Shown here piece by piece: positions 33,101-41,066 of a stretch of 64,000 nt of DNA (within the stretch, counting starts at the first letter, position 1; each line of letters starts with the position of its first letter). The stretch comes from Celerinatantimonas sp046054195. GTDB taxonomy: Bacteria; Pseudomonadota; Gammaproteobacteria; Enterobacterales; Celerinatantimonadaceae. The translations under genes were made by a program, and so were the position numbers. The stretch covers positions 62,001 to 126,000 of the forward strand of contig NZ_JBEQCS010000005.1 of assembly GCF_046054195.1 (NCBI RefSeq), given 5' to 3'. A model generated the notes under the pieces. The model was not told the DNA's origin and ran no database searches. It was given only the letters and a program-made list of their open reading frames with translations.

Positions 33101-33886
33101 CTAGCGAACAAAATTGTAGGCAGTCGCACTTGCTTGCAGATACTCATCTCCCGGGGCCGTCCCGTACGCCTGCCAACATGTCAATATTAACTGGTTAAGG
33201 GAAATATCTAAATAACCACTAAACGATAAAATTTGCGTATCAGAGCAAACGTTAAAGGTGACACTCTGACGCCAAGGCGTTTCACCTGACAACGGCGTTT
33301 GCGTATCGGTGAATCCTTGAACCGCAAGGTCGGATTTATTGGCAAAAACGACTTTACCTTGAACCAATCCGTAGTCACTGACCACTTCCAACTCTAACGC
33401 GCAATCCCCACTAGGCAATAACCAGTAGCCGTTTAACAGGTTATCGACTTTGTCCCCCGCACACGCCCAACTTTGATCAAAGGCGTTAGCATCGCTTAAA
33501 CGATCAAAACTAAGTTTATCAACGTAGTCGCCTTTGCTCGTGTCGCCAAAGGCGGTGGTCCCCACTAATGAGTTAATCACCGATAAATTACCACTTGTGG
33601 TTAACTGCCCGCAGTAAGTCGATACCCAGTGCCAAGTATTGTTATAAGTAGGTGCAGTTTTAGTATCATCAAGCGCGCGCCAACTAATCCCTAAAACCAA
33701 ACCGATTCCGCTACCAGAGGCGTTGGTCTGACACTGGCCTAAAACTGGATAAGTTCCGCTGGCACCAGTAGTTGATGCATATTTGCCGATTAAATTGCCA
33801 TTCTCACTCACGCTCAAATCGAGCGTTGAACCATAACTATTTTGCCAGTGACCACTAAGTGGCACAGCAATGGATAAATTTCCCAT
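33101..33886 (-). CDS. Avidin/streptavidin-like protein with two repeats
   Basis: This 261-aa protein has two avidin-like repeats. Repeat 1 (about 8-130) starts LSGHWQNSYGSTLDLSVSENG and continues GKYAS, so positions equivalent to the streptavidin biotin contacts Asn23, Ser27, Tyr43 and Ser45 appear as Asn16, Ser20, Tyr36 and Ser38. TWHWVSTYCGQL fits the Trp-containing strand. Repeat 2 (about 150-261, GYWLLPSGDCALELEV onward) keeps the strand pattern but not those polar residues. There is no signal peptide, yet six cysteines. The start at 33886 has AAGGAG 6 nt upstream and lies 16 nt after the protease stop. Biotin binding is inferred from motifs only. Confidence 0.75.
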   Translation of the reverse strand: MGNLSIAVPLSGHWQNSYGSTLDLSVSENGNLIGKYASTTGASGTYPVLGQCQTNASGSGIGLVLGISWRALDDTKTAPTYNNTWHWVSTYCGQLTTSGNLSVINSLVGTTAFGDTSKGDYVDKLSFDRLSDANAFDQSWACAGDKVDNLLNGYWLLPSGDCALELEVVSDYGLVQGKVVFANKSDLAVQGFTDTQTPLSGETPWRQSVTFNVCSDTQILSFSGYLDISLNQLILTCWQAYGTAPGDEYLQASATAYNFVR

Positions 33887-33902
33887 CAGTGACTCCTTCA
33901 CA

Positions 33903-35114
33903 TTAAAAGATTGGGGCAGGTTTAGCTTTCTCTTGTGTAATAATTTTTACGCCGTTTGGTTTGTTAAATAACCACATGCCAGCAGGGAAAATGCGGTTAT
34001 TGTTCTTTTTATCGACTTTATATTCATAAACGCAATAGAGATGGTCCATCAACACCGAACCGACCAACGTAATGCCATTAAGGCCAGCCATTGGCTGGAA
34101 CTGAGCGAAGGTTTCACCGAGTAGCGCACCAGCTTCAATTTCGACGTTATACAAACTGCTGGGAATCGTTAGAGATTGATTATTACCGCTTGAATCACTG
34201 TCTAACTCAATTTTTAAATCGCCATTGGTTAACGATGCCTGACAATAGGCTCGCAGCATAATATCGGGGTCACCTTTAAACAGTGAGGAACCAGAATCAA
34301 GGCAAAATGAGAGCGGTTGGTTAGCATCCGCTTTAACGATTTGTTTATCGCCAATCGACAAGCTCTGCATCGGCGTTGTCCAGATATAATAAAGCGACTT
34401 AAGTTTTTCCCCAGGGACCTGCTTCCAGCGTAAATGCAGGTATTCTAGACTGTCTTTATAGCTCTCATCTAAACGACCAAAACTGACCTCGCCCCGTTTG
34501 GTTATGGGATCCGTTTGAAAACTGACGTATAACGAGTCATCTTCAATGATGTGATTATCAAGTAAAGATTCAACGAAATGAAACGGGGACGTTTCTGTCG
34601 TTACATCCGTGCGATGCACCCCACGGTAGGCTTGTAGCTTATTGGTATCGCCAGTTACCGGTTGATAGCTGTAACTGGGGATCCCTATTCCACCATCCCA
34701 ATCCAGCTCGGCAAATTGGCTCCCGCTGTATTTCTCAGAAAAATACATCTCGTTGGTAAATTCATCCATGCCATCGGCGACATCAAGGGTAATTGCCTCT
34801 TGCCCAGGACAAACTTGCATACTGCCCCAAGGGCCAAAATCAACCGTTTTTAAACCTGATTTAGATGCCTTAAAGGTACTTGAAGCGTTAGTGTCAAAAC
34901 ATAAACCGCCATAGTGCTGACGATTAAACACTGAACTTAGCGAAGAGCTAATCCAGTTAAAGTTACTGCCGCTATCCATTGCCAGTTTGAGTTGCTGAGC
35001 GGGTGTGCCAATACCAATTTGCGTATACCACGGTGAAGCACCGTTATATTGATAGGGACCACGATACAAGGGTAATGTCAGTCCCTTGGTGATCCCCTCA
35101 TCTTTATTGTTCAT
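33903..35114 (-). CDS. Pepsin-type (family A1) aspartic protease, bacterial
   Basis: This 403-aa bilobal aspartic protease resembles pepsins, a family common in eukaryotes and rare in bacteria (shewasins of Shewanella are characterised examples). Lobe 1 has WYTQIGIGTPAQQLKLAMDSGS, shown here as IGIGTPAQ then catalytic Asp47 in AMDSGSNFNWIS. Lobe 2 has catalytic Asp273 in FCLDSGSSLF. DGGIGIPSYS corresponds to the pepsin DG(I)LGL turn. There is no signal peptide and no propeptide, so it is probably cytoplasmic and made in mature form, as for shewasins. AAGGATAT precedes the ATG. It is first in an operon with the avidin-like gene. Confidence 0.88.
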   Translation of the reverse strand: MNNKDEGITKGLTLPLYRGPYQYNGASPWYTQIGIGTPAQQLKLAMDSGSNFNWISSSLSSVFNRQHYGGLCFDTNASSTFKASKSGLKTVDFGPWGSMQVCPGQEAITLDVADGMDEFTNEMYFSEKYSGSQFAELDWDGGIGIPSYSYQPVTGDTNKLQAYRGVHRTDVTTETSPFHFVESLLDNHIIEDDSLYVSFQTDPITKRGEVSFGRLDESYKDSLEYLHLRWKQVPGEKLKSLYYIWTTPMQSLSIGDKQIVKADANQPLSFCLDSGSSLFKGDPDIMLRAYCQASLTNGDLKIELDSDSSGNNQSLTIPSSLYNVEIEAGALLGETFAQFQPMAGLNGITLVGSVLMDHLYCVYEYKVDKKNNNRIFPAGMWLFNKPNGVKIITQEKAKPAPIF

Positions 35115-35247
35115 GTTGCAATATCCTTATTAAAATGTGCTGAACATAAATTGTTCGCGATATTATTCGCACAACATATCAGGTAAATGCAACTAATTGA
35201 TGACAATAGACTATTTTATATTTATGCCGTCCATTTAAAGATGACCG

Positions 35248-36126
35248 TTATTTTTCCTGCTCGAGCATTTTTAACAAATTCAACACCAGTGCTGAGCGCT
35301 CGTGACGGCGATAAACAAATGTAATAGTTGAGCGCAACAGAGGGCGCACAGGCACAAAACAAACGCCAGGCAGCTGAATAAATTTCATAGAGAAAGGGAT
35401 AAGAGAGACGCCGAACCCAGCTGCGACCATATTGACGATGGATGAAACCTGCGGTGATTCCATCTTGATAGTCGGCATAAAGCCCGCTTGCTGAGCGCTG
35501 TGAATAATATAGTCGTACAAAAGAACACCGATGGCGCGAGGGAACATAATAAAGGGCTCATTGGCAAGCATGGCGATATCAACCACGGGTTCATGGCTGA
35601 GCCGATGCATCGTTGGCACCACTAGCACTAGATCTTCGCTAACCAGGCTCAGACGCTGCAAATCACCACAATCAAGAGGTTCGCGAACAAAGGCACAATC
35701 AAGGCGGGAATCTTGCACTTTCTCGACCAGCTGCATGCTGTCATTTTCATGGGAACTTAAGTGTACATCAGGATAAGCGGCTCGAAATGCGCGAATCGCT
35801 CGCGGCACTTTGGGATGAAAGGCAATGGAACCGGCAAATCCAATCGACAGATGGCCACTGACACCGCGCGCTAAGCTTTGCATCTCACTCATCGCCTGTT
35901 CGCTATCTTTTAAAATCTGCAACGCGCGCACCTTAAACAGCTCGCCGGCCGCGGTCAATCTAACGCCTCGGGGCGCGCGAATAAACAAAGCGGTACCAAT
36001 TTCTCGCTCAAGGCTCTGGATCTGGCGACTTAACGGTGGCTGTGCCATTCCCAGTTGCTCCGCCGCCCGCGTAAAGTGGGCACATTCGGCGACGGCCAAA
36101 AAATATCGCAATTGACGAAGTTCCAT
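35248..36126 (-). CDS. LysR-family regulator, BenM/CatM-like, divergent from lldEFG
   Basis: This 292-aa LysR-type transcription factor has the N-terminal winged HTH MELRQLRYFLAVAECAHFTRAA, with QPPLSRQIQSLE typical of the BenM/CatM/CbnR subgroup, and a C-terminal effector-binding domain. The start at 36126 has GAGGTGAT 6 nt upstream. It is divergent from lldE; the shared 163-bp gap contains ATAC-N7-GTAT, the consensus of that subgroup. It therefore probably controls lactate-oxidation genes and itself. Control of the protease-avidin operon behind it is also possible. The inducer is unknown. Confidence 0.9.
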   Translation of the reverse strand: MELRQLRYFLAVAECAHFTRAAEQLGMAQPPLSRQIQSLEREIGTALFIRAPRGVRLTAAGELFKVRALQILKDSEQAMSEMQSLARGVSGHLSIGFAGSIAFHPKVPRAIRAFRAAYPDVHLSSHENDSMQLVEKVQDSRLDCAFVREPLDCGDLQRLSLVSEDLVLVVPTMHRLSHEPVVDIAMLANEPFIMFPRAIGVLLYDYIIHSAQQAGFMPTIKMESPQVSSIVNMVAAGFGVSLIPFSMKFIQLPGVCFVPVRPLLRSTITFVYRRHERSALVLNLLKMLEQEK

Positions 36127-36158
36127 ACATATCACCTCAACATAGCAGTCGTTAAAGT

Positions 36159-36173
36159 ATACCTTTTAGGTAT
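36159..36173. promoter_or_regulatory. LysR-type site ATAC-N7-GTAT
   Basis: ATACCTTTTAGGTAT is a perfect palindrome (ATACCT-TTT-AGGTAT) and matches the ATAC-N7-GTAT consensus of BenM/CatM-type regulators. It lies 33 bp from the LysR start and about 115 bp before lldE. Confidence 0.65.
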
Positions 36174-36289
36174 TAAAGATCGCTATATCTGTCATTGGCT
36201 GTATCGTTAAATCATTTAAAATATTGTTAATAAATCGTTGCAATAGCATTTAACTTTCTAACACTTACCAAAACGGGCCAAGAACGTAC

Positions 36290-37009
36290 ATGAACGTGAA
36301 CTTTTTTGTAACCTGTTTGTGTGACACCATTAATGCTGATGTTGCCAAACAATCCGTGCTCTTACTCGAAAAGCTCGGCTGCCGTATTCATTTTCCATCG
36401 GATCAAAGCTGCTGCGGCATGCCATCTATCAATAGCGGCTACATCAAAGACAGTTTGCCTGCGATGAAATCAATGATCCGCGCCTTTGAAGGCAATAATG
36501 ACCCAATCATTGTTCCCGCAGGTTCCTGCGGCGCCATGCTAAAAAACTATCCTGAGTATTTAATCGATGAACCAAGCTGGCATGAGCGAGCGCTCAATGT
36601 TGCACGCCGAGTGCAAGAGATGACAAGCTTTATTGTCGACACCTTAGGTGTCGTGGATGTAGGAGCCAAACTCAGTGGCCGCGCGGTATATCACCCATCT
36701 TGCAGTTTGCTGCGCAAAATGAATGTGATTCATCAGCCGATTCAACTGCTCGAACATGTCCAAGGCTTAACATTGCAACCCATTGAAAATCAGCAGACCT
36801 GCTGCGGTTTTGGCGGTACTTTTTCGGTCAAAATGCCAGAGATCTCAGCGGCGATGGTGAGCGAAAAAGTTCAACATATTGAAGCCGTTCAGCCCGATTA
36901 TTTAATCGGTGCCGATATCAGTTGCCTGATGAATATCGGCGGCCGCTTACATCGGCAGGGTAATCCAATGAAAGTCATGCATATTGCTCAAGTTCTCATG
37001 AGCCATTAA
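36290..37009 (+). CDS. lldE: L-lactate oxidation complex subunit LldE (LutA)
   Basis: LldE/LutA is one of three subunits of the non-flavin L-lactate dehydrogenase complex that oxidises L-lactate to pyruvate. The 239-aa protein carries two CCG-type Cys-rich modules for an iron-sulfur cofactor: VTCLCDTINADVA with DQSCCGMPS, and HPSCSLLRK with QTCCGFGGTFS, then ADISCLMNIGG. First of lldEFG, 10 nt before lldF. The divergent LysR is its likely regulator. Confidence 0.93.
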   Translation: MNVNFFVTCLCDTINADVAKQSVLLLEKLGCRIHFPSDQSCCGMPSINSGYIKDSLPAMKSMIRAFEGNNDPIIVPAGSCGAMLKNYPEYLIDEPSWHERALNVARRVQEMTSFIVDTLGVVDVGAKLSGRAVYHPSCSLLRKMNVIHQPIQLLEHVQGLTLQPIENQQTCCGFGGTFSVKMPEISAAMVSEKVQHIEAVQPDYLIGADISCLMNIGGRLHRQGNPMKVMHIAQVLMSH

Positions 37010-37019
37010 GGAGTCGATT

Positions 37020-38438
37020 ATGTCGATGAAAACTAGTCAGGAGAATTTCCAGACTCGCCTTGAGCACAACATGAACGACACATTCATGCGTAAAGCGGTT
37101 GCCAATGCGCAAACCCGCATGTTTACCGGCCGAGCAAAAGCCGCCCAAGCACTTGGCCATTGGGAGCAATGGCGAGAGATGGGCGCGACAATTCGCGACC
37201 ATGTGCTAGAAAATCTCGATTATTACCTTGAACAGCTCAGCGATAACGTCGAAAAAAATGGCGGCCATGTCTTTTTCGCCAAAGATGCAGCCCAAGCTCA
37301 GCAATATATTAGCGAAGTCATTGATGCCAAAAAGGCCCGCAAAATCGTCAAGTCTAAATCGATGGTCAGCGAAGAGATTAGCCTCAACCAGATACTTGAA
37401 GAGAAAGGGTGTGAAGTATTAGAAACTGACCTAGGTGAATATATTCTGCAGCTGGCTGAAGATGCCCCCTCGCATATTGTGGTTCCAGCGCTGCATAAAA
37501 ACCGTCAGCAAATTCAGCAACTGCTGCACCATAAACTTGGCTACACAGGCTCAGACACCCCCGAAGAGATGACGCGGTTTGTCCGGGAAACACTGCGCAA
37601 CCATTTTCTTGAAGCCGATGTCGGTATTACTGGATGTAACTTTGCCGTAGCCCAATCGGGAACCGTGGCGTTAGTCACCAACGAAGGCAATGCCCGCTTT
37701 GCCACCACTTTGCCCAAAACCCATATTGCCGTCATGGGCATGGAGCGCGTGGTGCCAACCTTTAAAGAGCTCGATATTGTGCTGAGCCTATTGTGTCGCA
37801 GCGCCGTGGGCCAGCCGTTAACTAGTTACATTACCGCACTCACTGGTCCTCGCGAAAACGACCAGAGTGATGGCCCCGAAGATTTTCATCTAGTGATCAT
37901 TGATAACGGTCGATCATCAATTTTAGGCTCAGAATTTCGTCCGATATTACGCTGCATTCGCTGCGCTGCTTGTATCAATACTTGCCCTGCGTATCGGCAC
38001 ATCGGTGGACACAGTTATGGCTCTATCTACCCCGGCCCCATAGGTGCAGTTCTATCACCGCTACTTGGCGGTTACGAAGACTATCAAGAGCTTCCCTACG
38101 CGTGCAGTTTATGTAAAGGCTGTAATGAGGTCTGCCCGGTCAAAATTCCATTGGCGGAGCTCTTGCTTAAACATCGCCAGAAAGTGACCGAACACAAACT
38201 CACCACGTTAGGCGAGCGATTGAGCGTCGGATTTTTTAACTACGTCAATGCTCGGCCTAAGTTGTGGGATAAATCGGTCAAAGGCGGCGCTCGAATTGTC
38301 ACCAAAGTGATTCACGATGGCAAAAGTAAAGTGAATGTTGGAGCCGTGAAATACTGGAGCAAATCTCGAGATCTACCACAGCCCGAAGGGCAATCATTTC
38401 GCAGCTGGTTTAAAGAACATCAGCGTAACCAAAAATAG
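37020..38438 (+). CDS. lldF: L-lactate oxidation complex iron-sulfur subunit LldF (LutB)
   Basis: This 472-aa iron-sulfur subunit has an N-terminal LUD domain (KSKSMVSEEISLN, ETDLGEYILQLAED, and GITGCNFAVAQSGTVALVTNEGN read in parts). Two 4Fe-4S clusters follow, CIRCAACINTCPAY and CSLCKGCNEVCPVKIP. It moves electrons from lactate oxidation toward the respiratory chain. GGAGTCG precedes the start, and lldG begins 11 nt after the stop. Confidence 0.94.
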   Translation: MSMKTSQENFQTRLEHNMNDTFMRKAVANAQTRMFTGRAKAAQALGHWEQWREMGATIRDHVLENLDYYLEQLSDNVEKNGGHVFFAKDAAQAQQYISEVIDAKKARKIVKSKSMVSEEISLNQILEEKGCEVLETDLGEYILQLAEDAPSHIVVPALHKNRQQIQQLLHHKLGYTGSDTPEEMTRFVRETLRNHFLEADVGITGCNFAVAQSGTVALVTNEGNARFATTLPKTHIAVMGMERVVPTFKELDIVLSLLCRSAVGQPLTSYITALTGPRENDQSDGPEDFHLVIIDNGRSSILGSEFRPILRCIRCAACINTCPAYRHIGGHSYGSIYPGPIGAVLSPLLGGYEDYQELPYACSLCKGCNEVCPVKIPLAELLLKHRQKVTEHKLTTLGERLSVGFFNYVNARPKLWDKSVKGGARIVTKVIHDGKSKVNVGAVKYWSKSRDLPQPEGQSFRSWFKEHQRNQK

Positions 38439-38449
38439 TCGAGGAAATT

Positions 38450-39163
38450 ATGGCCATCTATCAGCGCGAATCATTTTTAGCCGAACTATCATCGCAATTA
38501 GGCCGAGCAAAACCATCCCATGTTACGCCGCCGACATTGCCCTTTGATGTGCACCATCAAGTGCTTAAAGATGCAAGTGGCGATGAACTCAAAGAGCAAC
38601 TGAAAGCTTATTCACAAAGCGCTTTAGGTGCCCGCTTTGAGCTGGCAACTCAGGCCAATTTAAGCCAGATACTGGCGCATGTGTGTGCCGATTATGTCGG
38701 GCCAACCCATCAAGAAATCGTCTTAACGGCTGACCCGCGCCTCATCTCACTTGTTGACATCAGCGACTTTGAAAAGACCAATCTTGGCTGGTATCAATTT
38801 GATGAAAACGCCAGTGAAAATGAGAATCTGCGCCATGTGCAAGCGGCTAAAGTTGGCGTGGTTTACTGTGAGCAGGCACTGGCCGAATCCGGTACGATGG
38901 TGTTGTATTCATCACCTAAACAAAGCCGAATGCTCAGTTTGCTGCCAGAAGTCACCGTCTTTGTGGTGGCCAAAAGCAGTTTAGTCGCGCGCATTACCCA
39001 AGCGATGGAGCCATTAGCGCAGCGCGCCGCGCAAGGGGAGCGAGTTGCATCATGCGTCAACTTAATTTCAGGCCCCAGCTCAACTGCCGATATTGAACTG
39101 ACTAAAGTCGTCGGCGTGCACGGCCCGGTAGAAGCCTGTTACATCGTCATCGATGATGCCTAA
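38450..39163 (+). CDS. lldG: L-lactate oxidation complex subunit LldG (LutC)
   Basis: This 237-aa LUD-domain protein is the third subunit of the lactate-oxidising complex. It shows VGVVYCEQALAESGTMVLYSS (the segment ALAESGTMVL is the family core) and the C-terminal NLISGPSSTADIELTKVVGVHGP. GAGGAAAT precedes the ATG. A strong terminator follows, so lldEFG is a closed operon. No lactate permease gene lies in the window. Confidence 0.93.
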   Translation: MAIYQRESFLAELSSQLGRAKPSHVTPPTLPFDVHHQVLKDASGDELKEQLKAYSQSALGARFELATQANLSQILAHVCADYVGPTHQEIVLTADPRLISLVDISDFEKTNLGWYQFDENASENENLRHVQAAKVGVVYCEQALAESGTMVLYSSPKQSRMLSLLPEVTVFVVAKSSLVARITQAMEPLAQRAAQGERVASCVNLISGPSSTADIELTKVVGVHGPVEACYIVIDDA

Positions 39164-39165
39164 GC

Positions 39166-39192
39166 AAAGATGGAGCATCACGCTCCATCTTT
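39166..39192. terminator. Terminator between lldG and the SMC operon
   Basis: An 11-bp perfect stem (AAAGATGGAGC at 39166-39176, GCTCCATCTTT at 39182-39192) with a 5-nt loop, then ATTTTTT on the + strand. The two operons converge here. Confidence 0.9.
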
Positions 39193-39210
39193 ATTTTTTA
39201 TCTCAAAAGA

Positions 39211-40446
39211 TTAAGTGCTTAGCTGAATATCTTCAATCAGGCGAAGATCGTTATACATCGAGGCTTTTTGTTCGTGGTGATTGAGTGTGAGCTGTTTTTG
39301 CACCGCACTTGGCAACGCCTGATACTCAGCAATAATCTGATAGAGCCAAATCTCTTTATCCCATGAGAGCTCGTTTTCACTTAAATATTCAAGCGCGCTC
39401 AATGAGCGTTTGGCATCAATCACGGCCAGATAAAAGTTTTCCACATCCAATTTTAACTGCTGTTGGCGCAGTGCCACCGCATCATCGACGGCATTACTGT
39501 GATAAGTCGCAGCTTTCGGCTGCTCTGGCAATAAAGCAGTGCTAGGCCTTGGAATATCGCGCACTACTTGCGAGAGCGTATCGCGATCTTGGCTGCGATC
39601 AATGGCGATCCCAGCTGATGGGATAATAGCGGCAGAGCGGTTAAAAATACTCGGAACTTTCGAGCGATTTGGGTAATCACTGGGCCGATAATTGGGGTGT
39701 TCGCGCAAAAAGGCAACTGTATTGGCAATTAACAACGAGCGAGCCTGCTGGTGGCGGAATTTTGCCAGCAGTTCAACCAACCGTTTTTGTACTTCTAACA
39801 AACTGGAGTGATGTTCACTTAACTGAACCTGAAGCTGACTCACCAATAATTTGCGAAGCCCATTACTGCCTTCACACAGCGTGATAAGCTGTTCAAAATC
39901 AATCAACTCCAGCCCATCTAACAAACGGCGCAATTGGCTTTGGGCACGCTGATTCTCGCGAATTTTATCGTCCAAACTTGCCACGAAACCAAAGTCACTA
40001 TTGAGCCGATGCCAAAGGCTATCAATCGCCTCTTCAAACTGCCCACTTAAGTCGAACACGTTTTCACTCAGTCGCTGCAATTGCAGTTCACTATTGGTGT
40101 AATCGCCCTTAGCTTGAGCATCTTGATAGGCGCGCACTCGCACCCGGATCTGTTCGAGTTTTTCGGCCACATCGGCATTGATCTGACGGCGATTTTCATC
40201 AGCCACCATACTGGCAATTAACTCGCTTACCAATGGCCTTAACGTCAGCGGCTGATCATCTCCCGGACGCCACAAAATCCGCGCCGCCAACAGTTTTTTT
40301 AACGCCGCTTCACTAACCGATGCCTCATCAACAAAGCCATTGAGATAAGCCTGCATCAATAATTTATGATGCTTGCCTAACAAAGCCAACCGTTGGGCAC
40401 CAATCTGCAACAAGTTAGAAGCGCTGGCTAACTCACGCTTGGCCAT
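39211..40446 (-). CDS. SMC-operon third protein, MukF/MksF-like (putative kleisin)
   Basis: This 411-aa protein is the last gene of a leftward SMC-type operon. I see no diagnostic motif. The N-terminal ~80 residues look like a winged-helix domain. Long helices with coiled-coil character follow (about 85-240). A Ser/Pro-rich linker lies around 265-310, and another helical part completes the C-terminus. This helix-linker-helix layout and its position are as expected for a kleisin (MukF/MksF/JetA role) bridging the SMC heads. The ATG overlaps the stop of the MukE-like gene by one base, so translation is coupled. Assigned from context and architecture. Confidence 0.6.
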   Translation of the reverse strand: MAKRELASASNLLQIGAQRLALLGKHHKLLMQAYLNGFVDEASVSEAALKKLLAARILWRPGDDQPLTLRPLVSELIASMVADENRRQINADVAEKLEQIRVRVRAYQDAQAKGDYTNSELQLQRLSENVFDLSGQFEEAIDSLWHRLNSDFGFVASLDDKIRENQRAQSQLRRLLDGLELIDFEQLITLCEGSNGLRKLLVSQLQVQLSEHHSSLLEVQKRLVELLAKFRHQQARSLLIANTVAFLREHPNYRPSDYPNRSKVPSIFNRSAAIIPSAGIAIDRSQDRDTLSQVVRDIPRPSTALLPEQPKAATYHSNAVDDAVALRQQQLKLDVENFYLAVIDAKRSLSALEYLSENELSWDKEIWLYQIIAEYQALPSAVQKQLTLNHHEQKASMYNDLRLIEDIQLST

Positions 40447-41066
40447 TAAATAAGCTCCTCTTGAGTGGGCGCATCATCAATCGGCAGATGTTCTTCATGG
40501 CGAATAAAATCAATCACTTCAATTAGATAATCAATCTTGCCGGTGACAATATAGTAGTGGCGTTCACTATGCGGCTGGAGCAGATAACCATGTTCTTTTA
40601 AGCGGCGAAAAATCAATTTAACCTGATTATCCAAAGCATCACTATGACTATTAAAAAAGCGATCGAGCGCGAGCGTTTGTAGTCGCTGGCGCAAACTTTG
40701 GTTATCTTCACAGCGCAACACAAACTCTTGCAATTTAAGAGTATCGCCAGCGGTGAGCGCGCGATCTTGGCCCATAGCTTCTTGCACTAATTGCATCCAC
40801 TCTAAAAGAGGCAGCAATGACTGAATAGTTTCACTAAACTGCTTCGCTAGTTGCTCGCGCGCAGTTGGGGTTAAATTGACATATCCAAGGTAAAACACCC
40901 CGCCGCTGTCACTTTTAACCAAACGCCGATTGAGTGGGCGCAGATAGTGATCAAAATCCTGAGCGGTTTGTTCATCATTTAAATGAGCAAATGCCACTTC
41001 ATCACTCACCTGGCAGATAAATTCGCCAGCTAACAGACGCTCTAATAAAGGACCATGTTCAATCAT
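40446..41066 (-). CDS. SMC-operon second protein, MukE/MksE-like
   Basis: This 206-aa protein has predicted winged-helix character. The C-terminal block is LIFRRLKEHGYLLQPHSERHYYIVTGKIDYLIEVIDFI; its GKI[DE]YL.EV..FI pattern resembles MksE/JetB-type (DUF4194-like) subunits. Such kite proteins bind the kleisin and DNA in MukBEF, MksBEF and Wadjet complexes. It overlaps the SMC gene by 4 bp (ATGA) and the kleisin-like gene by 1 bp. Alternative: a regulator without condensin function; context makes that less likely. Confidence 0.68.
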   Translation of the reverse strand: MIEHGPLLERLLAGEFICQVSDEVAFAHLNDEQTAQDFDHYLRPLNRRLVKSDSGGVFYLGYVNLTPTAREQLAKQFSETIQSLLPLLEWMQLVQEAMGQDRALTAGDTLKLQEFVLRCEDNQSLRQRLQTLALDRFFNSHSDALDNQVKLIFRRLKEHGYLLQPHSERHYYIVTGKIDYLIEVIDFIRHEEHLPIDDAPTQEELI

